From an uncultured Bacteroidales bacterium (lineage in GTDB: Bacteria; Bacteroidota; Bacteroidia; Bacteroidales; F082), in NCBI GenBank assembly GCA_946184615.1, contig CAMHFN010000007.1, forward strand, positions 1 to 64,000: a stretch of 64,000 bases of DNA. Reading direction: 5' to 3'. The notes beneath the pieces were generated by a model. That model had not been told where the DNA came from and ran no database searches. It saw only the letters and a list, made by a program, of their open reading frames with translations. Positions 43,401 through 52,136 of the stretch are shown here, one piece after another. Positions within the stretch are counted from its first letter, which is position 1, and each line of letters begins with the position of its first letter. Both the position numbers and the translations under genes were made by a program.

Positions 43401-45040
43401 GGTCTCAAAATGGATTCATATCGTTGTTTGTCGAGCAGGATCTCAAAGGCGGCATTTAGGTCTTCATCTTTTTCCAGCGAAGCCTCGATGCGTCCTACTT
43501 GGTAGTAGTAACGTCCGACGATTTCCAGACGCAGCAGCTCCTCGATATCGGAGCGGTTTTTCAGCAAGTCATTGTCCTTATCGGCTTGCAGTTGCCGTTC
43601 CAGGGCTTCGATTTGGGTTTTGACACTCTCGAGATAGCCTTCTTCTTTGGCAAGTTTTTTGAACTCTTTAATCTTTTTCTCGCTCTCGGTGGTATAGCTG
43701 AAGCCTTTGTCCTTCACAAACTTCATGAAGTCGGCGTAGGTGGCGTCATCGATTTTGAACGTCTTGGCTGGGGCGATGCTTTGATGCTCGTGGACGTATT
43801 GGGTGGCGTAGTCGAAGATGTAGTTCTTGGCATAGAGGTAAGCGGTTGCGGTGGCGTATTTGGTGGGCTCGATTCTCACGTCGGGCATGATGCCGTGGCC
43901 TTCGTAGACGGTGCGTCCCGCCGCGGTCTTGAACGGCTTGCCCAAAGTATCTTGCGATTTGAGCGTGTCATTATCTAACTTTCTTCTTTTCGAATAGTCG
44001 ATCTCCTGAATGCAGCGTCCGCTGGGGATGTAGTATTTGGCGATGGTGACTTTCATTTGGGTGTTGTAGGAGAGGGGTAAGATGTTTTGTACCAGGCCCT
44101 TGCCGAAGGTGCGTTGTCCGATGACCACGCCGCGGTCATAGTCTTGGATGGCACCAGAGAGGATCTCGCTTGCCGAGGCGCTCCCGCCGTCGACGAGGAT
44201 GGCCAGGGGCAGCTCTTCGTCGATGGGTAGGTTGCTGGTAGCATACATGTTGGCGGCATGTTGTGACTTGCCTTTGGTGGAGACCACGGGTTTGCCCTTG
44301 GGGATGAAGAAGTTGACGATGTCGACAGCTTCGTTGAGCAGTCCTCCGCCGTTGCCGCGGAGGTCGATGATGAAGCCTTTCAGCTCGTGGTCTTTCTTCA
44401 TGTCGAGGAGATGCTGCTTCAGCTCGTTGGCAGCGTTTTTGGTGAAGCTGTTGAAGCTCACGTAGCCGATGCCATTGTCGAACACGGTGGCGTAGGGGAT
44501 GTTGTCGATCTTTACCTTCTCACGTTTCAGGGTGAATTCGAGGGGCTTTTCCTCGCCGTAGCGTCTGATTTTGAGAGTCACTTCGGTGCCAGGCTGTCCT
44601 TTGAGCAACTCGCTCACTTGGTCGGTAGGTTTTTTGTGCGTGTCCACACCGTTGACGGAAAGGATGGCGTCGCCAGCCCGCAGTCCAGCCTTTTGTGCCG
44701 GCCATCCCTCGTAGGGGTCAGAGATGCGGGTGTATTCGCCGTCGTATTGGATGATGGCTCCGATGCCGCCATATTCGCCTGTGGTCATGAGCTTGTAGCT
44801 CTCGATCTCTGACTCAGGGATGAAGACGGTGTAGGGATCCATCTCATTCAACATGGCGTCGATGGCTATTTCGTTGAGCTCCGCTGGGTCAATCTCATCC
44901 ACGTAGTTCAAGTTGAGCTCCCTTAAGAGGCTGTTGTAAATGTCAATGCTCTTTGCAATCTCAAAATTGTTTTGTTTCTCCTGTCCAATGACAGATATCG
45001 ACATCAAAAGGCCGATTAATAAAATGTGTATTCTCTTCAT
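43397..45040 (-). CDS. S41-family carboxy-terminal processing protease
   Basis: A 547-residue exported tail-specific protease. It has signal MKRIHILLIGLLMSISVIGQ, a PDZ domain (GIGAIIQYDGEYTRISDPYEGWPAQKAGLRAGDAILSVNG), and the catalytic region with RGNGGGLLNEAVDIVNFF, Ser in DGGSASASEILSGAI and Lys in GQRTFGKGLVQ. A helical C-terminal extension of about 150 residues follows. It likely trims periplasmic or outer-membrane proteins; substrates are unknown. The stop overlaps the TTG start of the ligase gene, and the region before its ATG is a heptad array. Confidence 0.95.
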   Translation of the reverse strand: MKRIHILLIGLLMSISVIGQEKQNNFEIAKSIDIYNSLLRELNLNYVDEIDPAELNEIAIDAMLNEMDPYTVFIPESEIESYKLMTTGEYGGIGAIIQYDGEYTRISDPYEGWPAQKAGLRAGDAILSVNGVDTHKKPTDQVSELLKGQPGTEVTLKIRRYGEEKPLEFTLKREKVKIDNIPYATVFDNGIGYVSFNSFTKNAANELKQHLLDMKKDHELKGFIIDLRGNGGGLLNEAVDIVNFFIPKGKPVVSTKGKSQHAANMYATSNLPIDEELPLAILVDGGSASASEILSGAIQDYDRGVVIGQRTFGKGLVQNILPLSYNTQMKVTIAKYYIPSGRCIQEIDYSKRRKLDNDTLKSQDTLGKPFKTAAGRTVYEGHGIMPDVRIEPTKYATATAYLYAKNYIFDYATQYVHEHQSIAPAKTFKIDDATYADFMKFVKDKGFSYTTESEKKIKEFKKLAKEEGYLESVKTQIEALERQLQADKDNDLLKNRSDIEELLRLEIVGRYYYQVGRIEASLEKDEDLNAAFEILLDKQRYESILRP

Positions 45041-45071
45041 CTTCTTACTTCTTACTTCTGTCTTCTAAAAA
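45041..45071 (-). repeat. Heptad repeat array, TTCTTAC/AGAAGTA family
   Basis: TTCTTAC TTCTTAC TTCTGTC TTCT at 45042-45066 is identical over 25 bases to 2279-2303. It fills the gap between the yidD stop and the protease ATG, and in gene sense ends AAGTAAGAAG-ATG. Confidence 0.85.
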
Positions 45072-45302
45072 CTACGGTACTGGATCATACCCGCTCCCTC
45101 CCCAAGGATTGCACGACAGCACCCGTTTCACCGTGAGCCATCCTCCTTTGAAGGCCCCATATTTCTCCAGGGCTTCGATACCGTAATTGGAGCAGGTGGG
45201 GGTATAGCGGCAGGCCTTGCCGAGCCAGGGCGACAAGGTAATCTGATAGAGTCGGATGAGCAGGATGAGCAGTTTAGTTAAGGGTCTGAAGCGTTTTTTC
45301 AT
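45072..45302 (-). CDS. yidD: Membrane protein insertion efficiency factor YidD
   Basis: A 76-residue membrane-associated helper of YidC-dependent insertion. The diagnostic [46 protein letters not shown] is complete, preceded by a basic amphipathic segment [28 protein letters not shown]. The track start at 45395 lies within rnpA; ATG 45302 is used and still overlaps the rnpA end by 29 bp. The rnpA-yidD pairing is widely conserved, though yidC and rpmH are not present here. Confidence 0.95.
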   Translation of the reverse strand: MKKRFRPLTKLLILLIRLYQITLSPWLGKACRYTPTCSNYGIEALEKYGAFKGGWLTVKRVLSCNPWGGSGYDPVP

Positions 45303-45675
45303 AACGGTTGATGAGTTCATTGACGGCTTTGTCGGTTCGTTCAAGCATCTCTGCGTAGGAGTGGATGACGGTGGCATTGTATATGAACGCAACATCGATG
45401 GAAATAGTATCGCGTGCGCATACTTCGTACAGTTTGGTCTTGTTTTTTCTCCATGCCTCGCGAATGAGCCGTTTCACACGGTTGCGTTTGATGGCGTGGT
45501 GGAAGCGTTTTTTGGAGACGGAGAGGAGCATCCGGCAAGTCACGGGCTTGTCGCCCACAGGCCTGATCAGAAACACGACACGGTAGGGATAACACGAAAA
45601 ACCAGCCCCTTTCTCGAAAAGGGACTGGATTTCGCTCTCTCTACAGATTCGTTCGTATTTGGGGAAGTCCTCCAT
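45274..45675 (-). CDS. rnpA: Ribonuclease P protein component
   Basis: Protein subunit of RNase P, which matures tRNA 5' ends. The 133 residues include the hallmark basic motif [25 protein letters not shown] and a family-typical N-terminal segment [30 protein letters not shown]. The start codon overlaps the hemD stop as TAATG and the 3' end overlaps yidD by 29 bp, so the three are tightly coupled. rpmH is not adjacent, unlike in many bacteria. Confidence 0.93.
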   Translation of the reverse strand: MEDFPKYERICRESEIQSLFEKGAGFSCYPYRVVFLIRPVGDKPVTCRMLLSVSKKRFHHAIKRNRVKRLIREAWRKNKTKLYEVCARDTISIDVAFIYNATVIHSYAEMLERTDKAVNELINRYEKTLQTLN

Positions 45676-46439
45676 TATTTCTTTTTGGTCTTCTTGTTTT
45701 CAGCAGCCACATATTCCTCGATGGCCATGGTCATCGAATGGGCGGTCTCGGTGGGTGCATGGAAGTCGAGCCGGAAGCCCGCCTCGGTGATGGCATGGCA
45801 GGTGGCATCGCCAAAGCCTCCGATGGCAACCTCTTTCTGCTTGAACTTGGGGAAGTTGGCTTTCAGCGACTCGATACCGGCGGGGCTGAAGAAGACCAGC
45901 ATGTCATAGTCATCGATTTTTACCGTATCGGTCAGGTCGGCCGACACCGTGCGGAACATCACGGCTTTGGTGTAGTTGATCTTGGCCTCGGCTAGCTGAT
46001 CCGGGATGCTGTCGGAACTGATGTCGGAACAGCAGTAGAGGTATTTCTCTTCCTTGTGCTTCTTGATGACCTCCATCAGGTCCTCGAACTTCTGGTTGCC
46101 ATAGAAGACCTTGCGCTTGCGGTATTGCACGTAACGCTGCAAGTATAAAGCCGTCGACTCGCTGATGCAAAAATACTTCAACGTCTCAGGAACCGTGTAA
46201 CGCATCTCCTTGGCTACTCTGAAGAAGTGATCGACAGCATTGCGGCTCGAAAGGATGATGGCCGTGTATTCGGGCAACTTGATGTGCTCCTGACGCAATT
46301 CACTGGCAGTGACGCCCTCCAGCTTGATGAACTTCTCGAAAGTAAAGTTAACCCCGTATTTCTTTGCCAAATCGCCGTAAGGGGTCTTGGTAATGTCAGC
46401 CGGTTGAGGCTGTGACACTAGTATGTTTTTGATTTTCAT
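45675..46439 (-). CDS. hemD: Uroporphyrinogen-III synthase
   Basis: A 254-residue protein with the two-lobed HemD fold: MKIKNILVSQPQPADITKTPYGDLAKKYGVNFTFEKFIKLEGV, YTAIILSSRNAVDHFFRVA, CISESTALYLQRY, DISSDSIPDQLAEA, YDMLVFFSPAGIESLKANFP, AIGGFGDATCHAITEAGF. It closes hydroxymethylbilane to uroporphyrinogen III. No other tetrapyrrole gene is nearby. The C-terminus ends in a lysine-rich tail NKKTKKK. It lies 12 bp after the DUF4271 gene and overlaps rnpA. Confidence 0.9.
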   Translation of the reverse strand: MKIKNILVSQPQPADITKTPYGDLAKKYGVNFTFEKFIKLEGVTASELRQEHIKLPEYTAIILSSRNAVDHFFRVAKEMRYTVPETLKYFCISESTALYLQRYVQYRKRKVFYGNQKFEDLMEVIKKHKEEKYLYCCSDISSDSIPDQLAEAKINYTKAVMFRTVSADLTDTVKIDDYDMLVFFSPAGIESLKANFPKFKQKEVAIGGFGDATCHAITEAGFRLDFHAPTETAHSMTMAIEEYVAAENKKTKKK

Positions 46440-46451
46440 TTTGTTAGCGAG

Positions 46452-47183
46452 TTAAAGAACAGTGTTGTTTGCGAAAAAACGCATCCCCGCCGTGAAAAGC
46501 AGGACGAGAGGTGCGATTTCGAGCGTGCAAAAATACAAAAAAATATAAAACGACGGCAATTTTGAAAAAACTCTCGTTTCAATAACGCTGATAATCAATC
46601 GCATCAGCGCCATTGCAAAAAGAATGCCAACACCTACCCACACAAAAACCGAGTTGGGAATGTACAACACGGGCAGTAAGACCAGCATCAAAACCAGGAA
46701 TCCGTAGGTCGACACGGAGAGGTCGGCGGTGATTTGTCGCGCCACGACTTCCTTTTGTCGAAACAACCAGCCCATGAAAGCCAAAGTCAGATAACGCAAC
46801 AGCATCCACACGGCCGTTCCTCCTAAGAGGATGCCGAAGAAGCCCAAGCTATTGTAAGTGTCCACATCGCGGGAGAAAATGACGGAAGCCTTTTGCAAAA
46901 ACAAGGCCGTCACCACGATGTAGGCAAAAAAGAAGGCGAAGCCGATGAAACTCCTCGTGGGGGACCACTCGCGCAACAGCTGGTTGGTGTGTGCCACCCC
47001 TCCGGGGACGCTCAACAGTTGGCGGAACTGACGAGGATACAACTGCTTGTTGACCACGACCAGCAACAACACCGCTGCCAACACCACCAAGTTCCAGCCC
47101 ACCAGCACCTCGTGCGTGACCCGCTCCATGGGACTGATCACGCCCTGGAACCCCGATGTGATAAAAGTTGAGACCTCCTCCAT
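46452..47183 (-). CDS. DUF4271 membrane protein
   Basis: A 243-residue integral membrane protein with about six hydrophobic segments (VLVGWNLVVLAAVLLLVVVN, FIGFAFFFAYIVVTALFL, YGFLVLMLVLLPVLYI, VFVWVGVGILFAMALMRLIISV). Family assignment rests on overall appearance and its position directly before hemD, where DUF4271 is commonly found in Bacteroidota. Function is unknown. The track begins at a TTG (47207) inside the promoter box; ATG 47183, 21 nt below TATCTTTG, is preferred. Confidence 0.8.
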   Translation of the reverse strand: MEEVSTFITSGFQGVISPMERVTHEVLVGWNLVVLAAVLLLVVVNKQLYPRQFRQLLSVPGGVAHTNQLLREWSPTRSFIGFAFFFAYIVVTALFLQKASVIFSRDVDTYNSLGFFGILLGGTAVWMLLRYLTLAFMGWLFRQKEVVARQITADLSVSTYGFLVLMLVLLPVLYIPNSVFVWVGVGILFAMALMRLIISVIETRVFSKLPSFYIFLYFCTLEIAPLVLLFTAGMRFFANNTVL

Positions 47184-47204
47184 TTTCCTCTTAAAATAAC
47201 TTTG

Positions 47205-47212
47205 CAAAGATA
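47205..47212 (-). promoter_or_regulatory. Promoter -7 box of the DUF4271-hemD-rnpA operon
   Basis: The minus strand reads TATCTTTGCAAAG, with a 5' leader of about 16 nt. Confidence 0.6.
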
Positions 47213-47224
47213 AGAATATTTTCC

Positions 47225-47232
47225 TAATTTTG
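47225..47232 (+). promoter_or_regulatory. Promoter -7 box of pta-ackA
   Basis: TAATTTTG; a TTTG at 47201-47204, abutting the divergent box, is a candidate -33 element. Confidence 0.6.
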
Positions 47233-47242
47233 CCTTTTCAAC

Positions 47243-47274
47243 AACAATTCAACAATTCAACCAATAAACAATTC
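47243..47274 (+). repeat. Octad repeat array in the pta leader, AACAATTC family
   Basis: AACAATTC AACAATTC AACCAATA AACAATTC in exact 8-bp register, ending AACATG at the start codon. It is the same family and orientation as the ettA leader array. Confidence 0.8.
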
Positions 47275-47277
47275 AAC

Positions 47278-48288
47278 ATGAATTTAATGCAAGAAATCAT
47301 TGCCAATGCCCAAGCCCACAAGCAACGCATTGTGCTTCCCGAAGGGGATGAACCCCGTACTTTGAAAGCCGCCGACCGCCTTCTCGCTGATGGCGTGGCC
47401 GACATCATCCTCATCGGCCCCGCTGAGAAAATCAAAGAGATGACGGCTGAGTTCGGTCTGCAGAACATCGGCAAGGCCCGCATCATCGACCCCAAAAACA
47501 ATCCTGACAAACAGAAATACGCCGACCTGCTCTACGACCTCCGTAAAGCCAAGGGCATGACCCCTGAGCAGGCTTCCGATTTGGCGGAGAACTTCATGTA
47601 TCTTGGCATCCTGCTGGTCAAGGCTGGCGAAGCCGACGGCCTCGTGAGTGGTGCCCGCTCCACCACAGGCGACATGTTGCGTCCTGCCCTGCAGATCATT
47701 AAGACCGTTCCCGGCGTGAGCTGCGTCAGCGGTGCCTTCACCATGTTCCTCCCCGAAGGTTGCCCTTACGGCACCGATGGACGCATGGTGTTCGCCGACT
47801 GTGCCGTGACCCCCATGCCTACCGCTGAACAGCTGGCTGAAATCGCCATCTGCACCGCCGACACGGCCAAGGCCATCGCCAAAATCGACCCCGTCACCGC
47901 CATCTTGAGCTTCTCCACCAAAGGAAGCGCCAAACACGAAGTGGTCGACAAGGTCATCGAAGCCACCCGGATCGCCAAGGAACGCCGTCCCGACCTCGTG
48001 CTCGACGGTGAGCTGCAAGCCGATGCCGCCATCGTGCCTTCTGTGGGCTCCAGCAAAGCCCCCAACAGCCCCGTCGCCGGCAAAGCCAACACCCTCGTGT
48101 TCCCCTGCCTCGAAGTGGGTAACATCGCCTACAAACTCGTCCAACGTCTCGCCGGCGCCGAAGCTGTCGGCCCCGTGCTCCAAGGCCTTGCCAAACCTTG
48201 CAACGACCTCAGCCGTGGATGTTCCATCGACGATGTGTACAAACTGGTGGCCATCACTTGCAACCAAGCAATAGCTCAAAAAAAATAA
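47278..48288 (+). CDS. pta: Phosphate acetyltransferase
   Basis: Converts acetyl-CoA and phosphate to acetyl phosphate in the acetate-forming pathway. The 336 residues correspond to the catalytic PTA_PTB domain alone (no N-terminal DRTGG/BioD-like extension): KQRIVLPEGDEPRTLKAADRLL, GEADGLVSGARSTTGDMLRPALQIIKT, FADCAVTPMPTAEQLAEIA, LDGELQADAAIVPSVG, ANTLVFPCLEVGNIAYKLVQRLAGAEAVGPVLQGLAKP. ATG 47278 is used; the track start at 47230 lies in the promoter/leader. It forms an operon with ackA. Confidence 0.96.
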   Translation: MNLMQEIIANAQAHKQRIVLPEGDEPRTLKAADRLLADGVADIILIGPAEKIKEMTAEFGLQNIGKARIIDPKNNPDKQKYADLLYDLRKAKGMTPEQASDLAENFMYLGILLVKAGEADGLVSGARSTTGDMLRPALQIIKTVPGVSCVSGAFTMFLPEGCPYGTDGRMVFADCAVTPMPTAEQLAEIAICTADTAKAIAKIDPVTAILSFSTKGSAKHEVVDKVIEATRIAKERRPDLVLDGELQADAAIVPSVGSSKAPNSPVAGKANTLVFPCLEVGNIAYKLVQRLAGAEAVGPVLQGLAKPCNDLSRGCSIDDVYKLVAITCNQAIAQKK

Positions 48289-48295
48289 TTCATTC

Positions 48296-48312
48296 GCACC
48301 CCATCGGGGTGC
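48296..48312 (+). promoter_or_regulatory. GC-rich hairpin in the pta-ackA gap
   Basis: GCACCCC-ATC-GGGGTGC is a perfect 7-bp stem with a 3-nt loop. No U-tract follows, so it may be a processing or stability element rather than a terminator. Confidence 0.6.
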
Positions 48313-48327
48313 CAGATCGGTAGAAAA

Positions 48328-49533
48328 ATGAAAATATTAGTTTTAAATTGTGGCAGCTCCTCCATTAAATACCAGCTGCTGGATATGGAAAACACCAACT
48401 CTGCCCATGTGTTGGCAAAAGGTCTCCTCGAACGTATCGGCCTCGAAATGGGCGAATTCACCCATAAATACAATGGTGAGAAGTATTACGAACAACTTCC
48501 CATCCCGAACCATACCGAAGGCATCAAGTTGGTGCTTAAGGCTTTGGTCGACCCGAAGATGGGCGTGATCAAGGACCTGAAGGAAATCAACGCCGTCGGT
48601 CACCGCGTGGCACACGGCGGCGAGAAGTTCTCGCAAAGCGTCCTCATCGACGACAACGTCATCGGCTTGATCAAAGAACTGTGCGACTTGGCTCCGCTGC
48701 ATAACCCCGGTGCCCTGCAAGGCATCGCCGCCATGCAGGAAGTCCTTCCTGGCATCCCCATGGCCGCCGTGTTCGACACCTCGTTCCATACCACCATGCC
48801 GCCTGAGGCTTATCTCTACGCCCTCCCGTATGAATACTACGAGAAATATCGCATACGCCGCTATGGCTTCCACGGTACCAGCCATAAGTTTGTGGCCGAG
48901 AGAGCCGCCGACTTCGTGGACAAGGATTGGAACCAATGCAAGATCGTGACCTGCCACCTGGGCAGTGGCGCCAGCATCGCCGCCGTCGAAAACGGCAAAT
49001 CGGTGGAGACTTCCATGGGCTTCACCCCCGTCGAAGGCCTCGTCATGGGAAGCCGTACCGGCGACCTCGACCTGGGTGCTTTCATGTATATCATGGACAA
49101 AGAAGGCCTCAGCACCAAGGAGATGAATACGCTGGTCAACAAGAAGTCGGGCCTCGTGGGCATCACCGGAGGCAAACAGGACATGCGTGACGTGCGCGCC
49201 GCCAAAGAAGAAGGCGACGAACGTTCAACCTACGCCTTCAACATGTTCGCCCACCGGGTGAAGAAATACATCGGTGCCTATATGGCCGTCATGAACGGAT
49301 GCGATGTGCTCGTCATGACCGGCGGCATCGGCGAGAACGCCTGGTTCATGCGTGAGGCCATCCTCGTCGACATGGAGTTCCTCGGCATCAAACTCGACCA
49401 CCGTCTCAACAAAGAAACCATCGGCGAAGCGGGCGTGATCTCCACCCCCGACTCCAAAGTCACCGTGGTGGTCTATCCTACCGACGAGGAATTCGTCATC
49501 GCCAAGGATACCTTTAACTTGGTGAAGAAGTAA
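48328..49533 (+). CDS. ackA: Acetate kinase
   Basis: Transfers phosphate from acetyl phosphate to ADP, making ATP and acetate. The 401 residues have the N-terminal motif MKILVLNCGSSSIKYQLLD, GHRVAHGGE, FDTSFHTTMP, the RRYGFHGTSHKFV motif, CHLGSGASIAAVENGKSVETSMGFTPVEGLVMGSRTGDLDLG and MTGGIGENAWFMRE. The reading frame ends in a heptad array: the final codons AAG AAG TAA are the first AGAAGTA unit. Cotranscribed with pta. Confidence 0.97.
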   Translation: MKILVLNCGSSSIKYQLLDMENTNSAHVLAKGLLERIGLEMGEFTHKYNGEKYYEQLPIPNHTEGIKLVLKALVDPKMGVIKDLKEINAVGHRVAHGGEKFSQSVLIDDNVIGLIKELCDLAPLHNPGALQGIAAMQEVLPGIPMAAVFDTSFHTTMPPEAYLYALPYEYYEKYRIRRYGFHGTSHKFVAERAADFVDKDWNQCKIVTCHLGSGASIAAVENGKSVETSMGFTPVEGLVMGSRTGDLDLGAFMYIMDKEGLSTKEMNTLVNKKSGLVGITGGKQDMRDVRAAKEEGDERSTYAFNMFAHRVKKYIGAYMAVMNGCDVLVMTGGIGENAWFMREAILVDMEFLGIKLDHRLNKETIGEAGVISTPDSKVTVVVYPTDEEFVIAKDTFNLVKK

Positions 49534-49569
49534 GAAGTAAGAAGACAGAAGACAGAAGATAGAAGATGG
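49525..49569 (+). repeat. Heptad repeat array, AGAAGTA/AGAAGAC family
   Basis: AGAAGTA AGAAGTA AGAAGAC AGAAGAC AGAAGAT AGAAGAT GG. It supplies the ackA stop codon and, because 7 is not a multiple of 3, places TAA, TAA and TAG in all three reading frames. Confidence 0.85.
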
Positions 49570-49588
49570 TATTGTGATTCCGTGACGA

Positions 49589-52063
49589 ATGGAACAATAT
49601 AGCATAAAACAAATAGCAACAATCATCAACGGCCGTCTGGTGGGCACGGAAGAGGATCGTGTCATCCAAAACCTGCTCATCGACAGCCGTCGACTCGATG
49701 CCGCGGGACTAACCCTGTTCTTTGCGATGGCGAGTCATAGAAATGATGGCCATAAATATATTGAAGATTTGTATCAAAGTGGGGTCCGCGCCTTCGTGGT
49801 GAGCCGGCTGCCTGAGACAACGCATCCCGATGCGTGTTACCTCTTGGTGCCTGACGTGCTGCAAGCCCTGCAACAACTGGCGGCCCATCACAGGAAACAG
49901 TTCAACATCCCTGTCGTCGGTATCACGGGTAGCAATGGCAAGACCATCGTCAAAGAATGGCTGGCACAACTGCTGAGTCCGGACTATAACCTGGTGCGAA
50001 GCCCCAAAAGCTATAACTCGCAGGTAGGGGTGCCGCTCTCGGTGTGGCGTATGGACGAGACCCACCAGCTGGGCATCTTCGAGGCGGGCATCTCCAAACC
50101 CAACGAGATGGCAGCCCTCCAGAAGATCATCAAGCCGACCATAGGCATCTTCACCAATATCGGTCAGGCGCATGAGGAAAACTTCATCAGCTTCATGCAG
50201 AAGGCAGGGGAGAAGCTTAACCTCTTTGCCCAAACGGAGACCTTGATCTATTGTATGGACTATTACGACATCCAACAGGTGATTCTCCGTGCCGACTTGG
50301 GAAAGAGGATGCACTTGATTCCCTGGAGCCGTAAGTTCAAAGAAGCCGAAGTGTTCGTGTCGTCGGTCGAAAAAGGGGAGAAGTCCACCCGTCTGACCCT
50401 GGTGTACCAAGGTGAAACGATGGCCTTTGCTATTCCTTTTGTCGACGAGGCCTCCATTGAGAATGCCATCCACTGCATCACCCTGTGCCTCTTCCTGAAG
50501 ATGCCTAAGGAGATCCTTGCAGAGCGACTTCAGGGCTTGACCTCTATCGCCATGCGTCTTGAGATCAAGTCGGGCATCAACAATTGTACCATCGTCAACG
50601 ACTATTACAACTCCGATGTCAACTCGCTGTCCATCGCCCTCGATGTGATGAACCAGCAACGCCAGCATCAGGATAAAGTGCTCATCCTCTCCGATATCCT
50701 CCAGAGCGGTCGCGATGAGCATGAATTGTATAGCGATATTGCGCAATTGCTTGAGAACAAAGGTGTTGGGATGTTAATCGGTATCGGAGAGGCGATCTCG
50801 CGGCAGGAACGTTACTTCAAGATGAAGCATTTTTTCTTCAAGGATGTCAACGACTTCTTGCAGCGCTTCCCGCTCTCGCAGTTCCGCAACCAGACCATCC
50901 TTTTAAAAGGTGCCCGAGCTTTCGAGTTCGAGCAAATCAGCATGGAGCTGCAAGAGAAAGCCCACGAGACGGTGTTGGAGATCAACTTCAACCACCTGGT
51001 CAACAACTTCAACCATTACCGTTCGCTTATCAAGCCTGAGACCAAGATCATGGTCATGGTGAAGGCTTTCGGCTATGGCAGTGGCAACTACGAGGTGTCG
51101 AACATCCTCCAGTTCCACCGCGCCGACTACCTCACGGTGGCGTTTGTCGACGAGGGTGTGGAGTTGCGCCGTGCGGGCATTAATCTGCCTATCATGGTGA
51201 TGAGTCCCGAAGTGAACAGCTACGACAATATCATCAAATACCATCTAGAGCCCGAGGTGTTCAGTTTCCGTAACCTGAAACTCATTGAGCGCACGTTGGC
51301 CATCACGGGGGTCACCATCCCTTTGAATGTCCATGTCAAACTCGACACGGGCATGCATCGTCTGGGGTTCTCGTTGAAGGAGCTGCCCGAGCTGATCCGT
51401 CGCATCCAGGCCAACCCGCTGATCCATGTGAGGAGTGTGTTCTCGCATCTGGCCACGGCCGACAACCCCGACGAGGATGAGTTTACCATGAGCCAGATCC
51501 GCGTGTTTGAGGAAGGGAGCCGGATGATCGTTGATGCTTTCCCTTATCAGGTGTTGCGCCATATCCTCAACACGGCGGGTATCACCCGTTTCACCCAGTA
51601 TCAGTTCGACATGGTGCGGTTGGGTATCGGCCTCTATGGTGTTCCTACCTGTAAGGCCGATGAGGGGATGCTGGAGACGGTGGTGTCGCTCAAGACCACC
51701 ATCAACCAAATCAAGGACATCCCGTCGGGCGACAGCATCGGCTATAACCGTCATGGTCATGCCGAGCACGACATGCGCATCGGCATCGTTCCTATCGGCT
51801 ATGCCGATGGTCTCTCAAGGTTGCTGGGCAACGGCAATGGGAAGTTCTACGTCAACGGCCAACAAGTGCCGGTGGTGGGTGACATCTGCATGGATATGTG
51901 CATGCTCGACCTCACCGGCGTGGAAGCCGAGGAAGGCGACACGGTGGTCATCTTCGATGCCGAGCACCCCATCAGTGCGATCGCCCGTGCCAGCCAGACC
52001 ATCCCCTACGAAGTGATGACCCGCATCTCCCAACGCGTGAAACGCATCTACTACCAGGAATAA
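49589..52063 (+). CDS. murF-alr: Bifunctional MurF ligase / alanine racemase
   Basis: An 824-residue fusion that makes D-alanine and attaches D-Ala-D-Ala to the UDP-MurNAc-tripeptide of peptidoglycan. Residues 1-440 are MurF-like (SYNSQVGVPLSVW, the P-loop GITGSNGKTIVKEWLAQLL, NDYYNSDVNSLSIALDVM). Residues 455-824 are the racemase: VLEINFNHLVNNFNHYRSLI, the PLP lysine in MVMVKAFGYGSG (K492), DTGMHRLGFS, FSHLATADNPDE, GIGLYGVPT, SIGYNRHG, GYADGLSR and DICMDMCMLDLT. The fusion is characteristic of Bacteroidota. The P-loop Thr-Ile replaces the common Thr-Thr. It follows ackA after a heptad-rich gap. Confidence 0.95.
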   Translation: MEQYSIKQIATIINGRLVGTEEDRVIQNLLIDSRRLDAAGLTLFFAMASHRNDGHKYIEDLYQSGVRAFVVSRLPETTHPDACYLLVPDVLQALQQLAAHHRKQFNIPVVGITGSNGKTIVKEWLAQLLSPDYNLVRSPKSYNSQVGVPLSVWRMDETHQLGIFEAGISKPNEMAALQKIIKPTIGIFTNIGQAHEENFISFMQKAGEKLNLFAQTETLIYCMDYYDIQQVILRADLGKRMHLIPWSRKFKEAEVFVSSVEKGEKSTRLTLVYQGETMAFAIPFVDEASIENAIHCITLCLFLKMPKEILAERLQGLTSIAMRLEIKSGINNCTIVNDYYNSDVNSLSIALDVMNQQRQHQDKVLILSDILQSGRDEHELYSDIAQLLENKGVGMLIGIGEAISRQERYFKMKHFFFKDVNDFLQRFPLSQFRNQTILLKGARAFEFEQISMELQEKAHETVLEINFNHLVNNFNHYRSLIKPETKIMVMVKAFGYGSGNYEVSNILQFHRADYLTVAFVDEGVELRRAGINLPIMVMSPEVNSYDNIIKYHLEPEVFSFRNLKLIERTLAITGVTIPLNVHVKLDTGMHRLGFSLKELPELIRRIQANPLIHVRSVFSHLATADNPDEDEFTMSQIRVFEEGSRMIVDAFPYQVLRHILNTAGITRFTQYQFDMVRLGIGLYGVPTCKADEGMLETVVSLKTTINQIKDIPSGDSIGYNRHGHAEHDMRIGIVPIGYADGLSRLLGNGNGKFYVNGQQVPVVGDICMDMCMLDLTGVEAEEGDTVVIFDAEHPISAIARASQTIPYEVMTRISQRVKRIYYQE

Positions 52064-52119
52064 AAAAGGAAAACCCCTCCCACAACCCTCCCACACCTAT
52101 TATATTAATATACGCTCCC

Positions 52120-52136
52120 TCTAAATTCTAAATTCT
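52120..52136 (+). repeat. Heptad pair before start codon, TAAATTC family
   Basis: TAAATTC TAAATTC runs directly into TATG, so the start codon of the next gene abuts the repeat. Confidence 0.6.

Noticed and set aside
49525-49569. CRISPR array or microsatellite artefact
   Set aside because: Units are 7 bp with no spacers, so not CRISPR. The same families recur at other loci with defined gene boundaries, so a sequencing artefact is unlikely.
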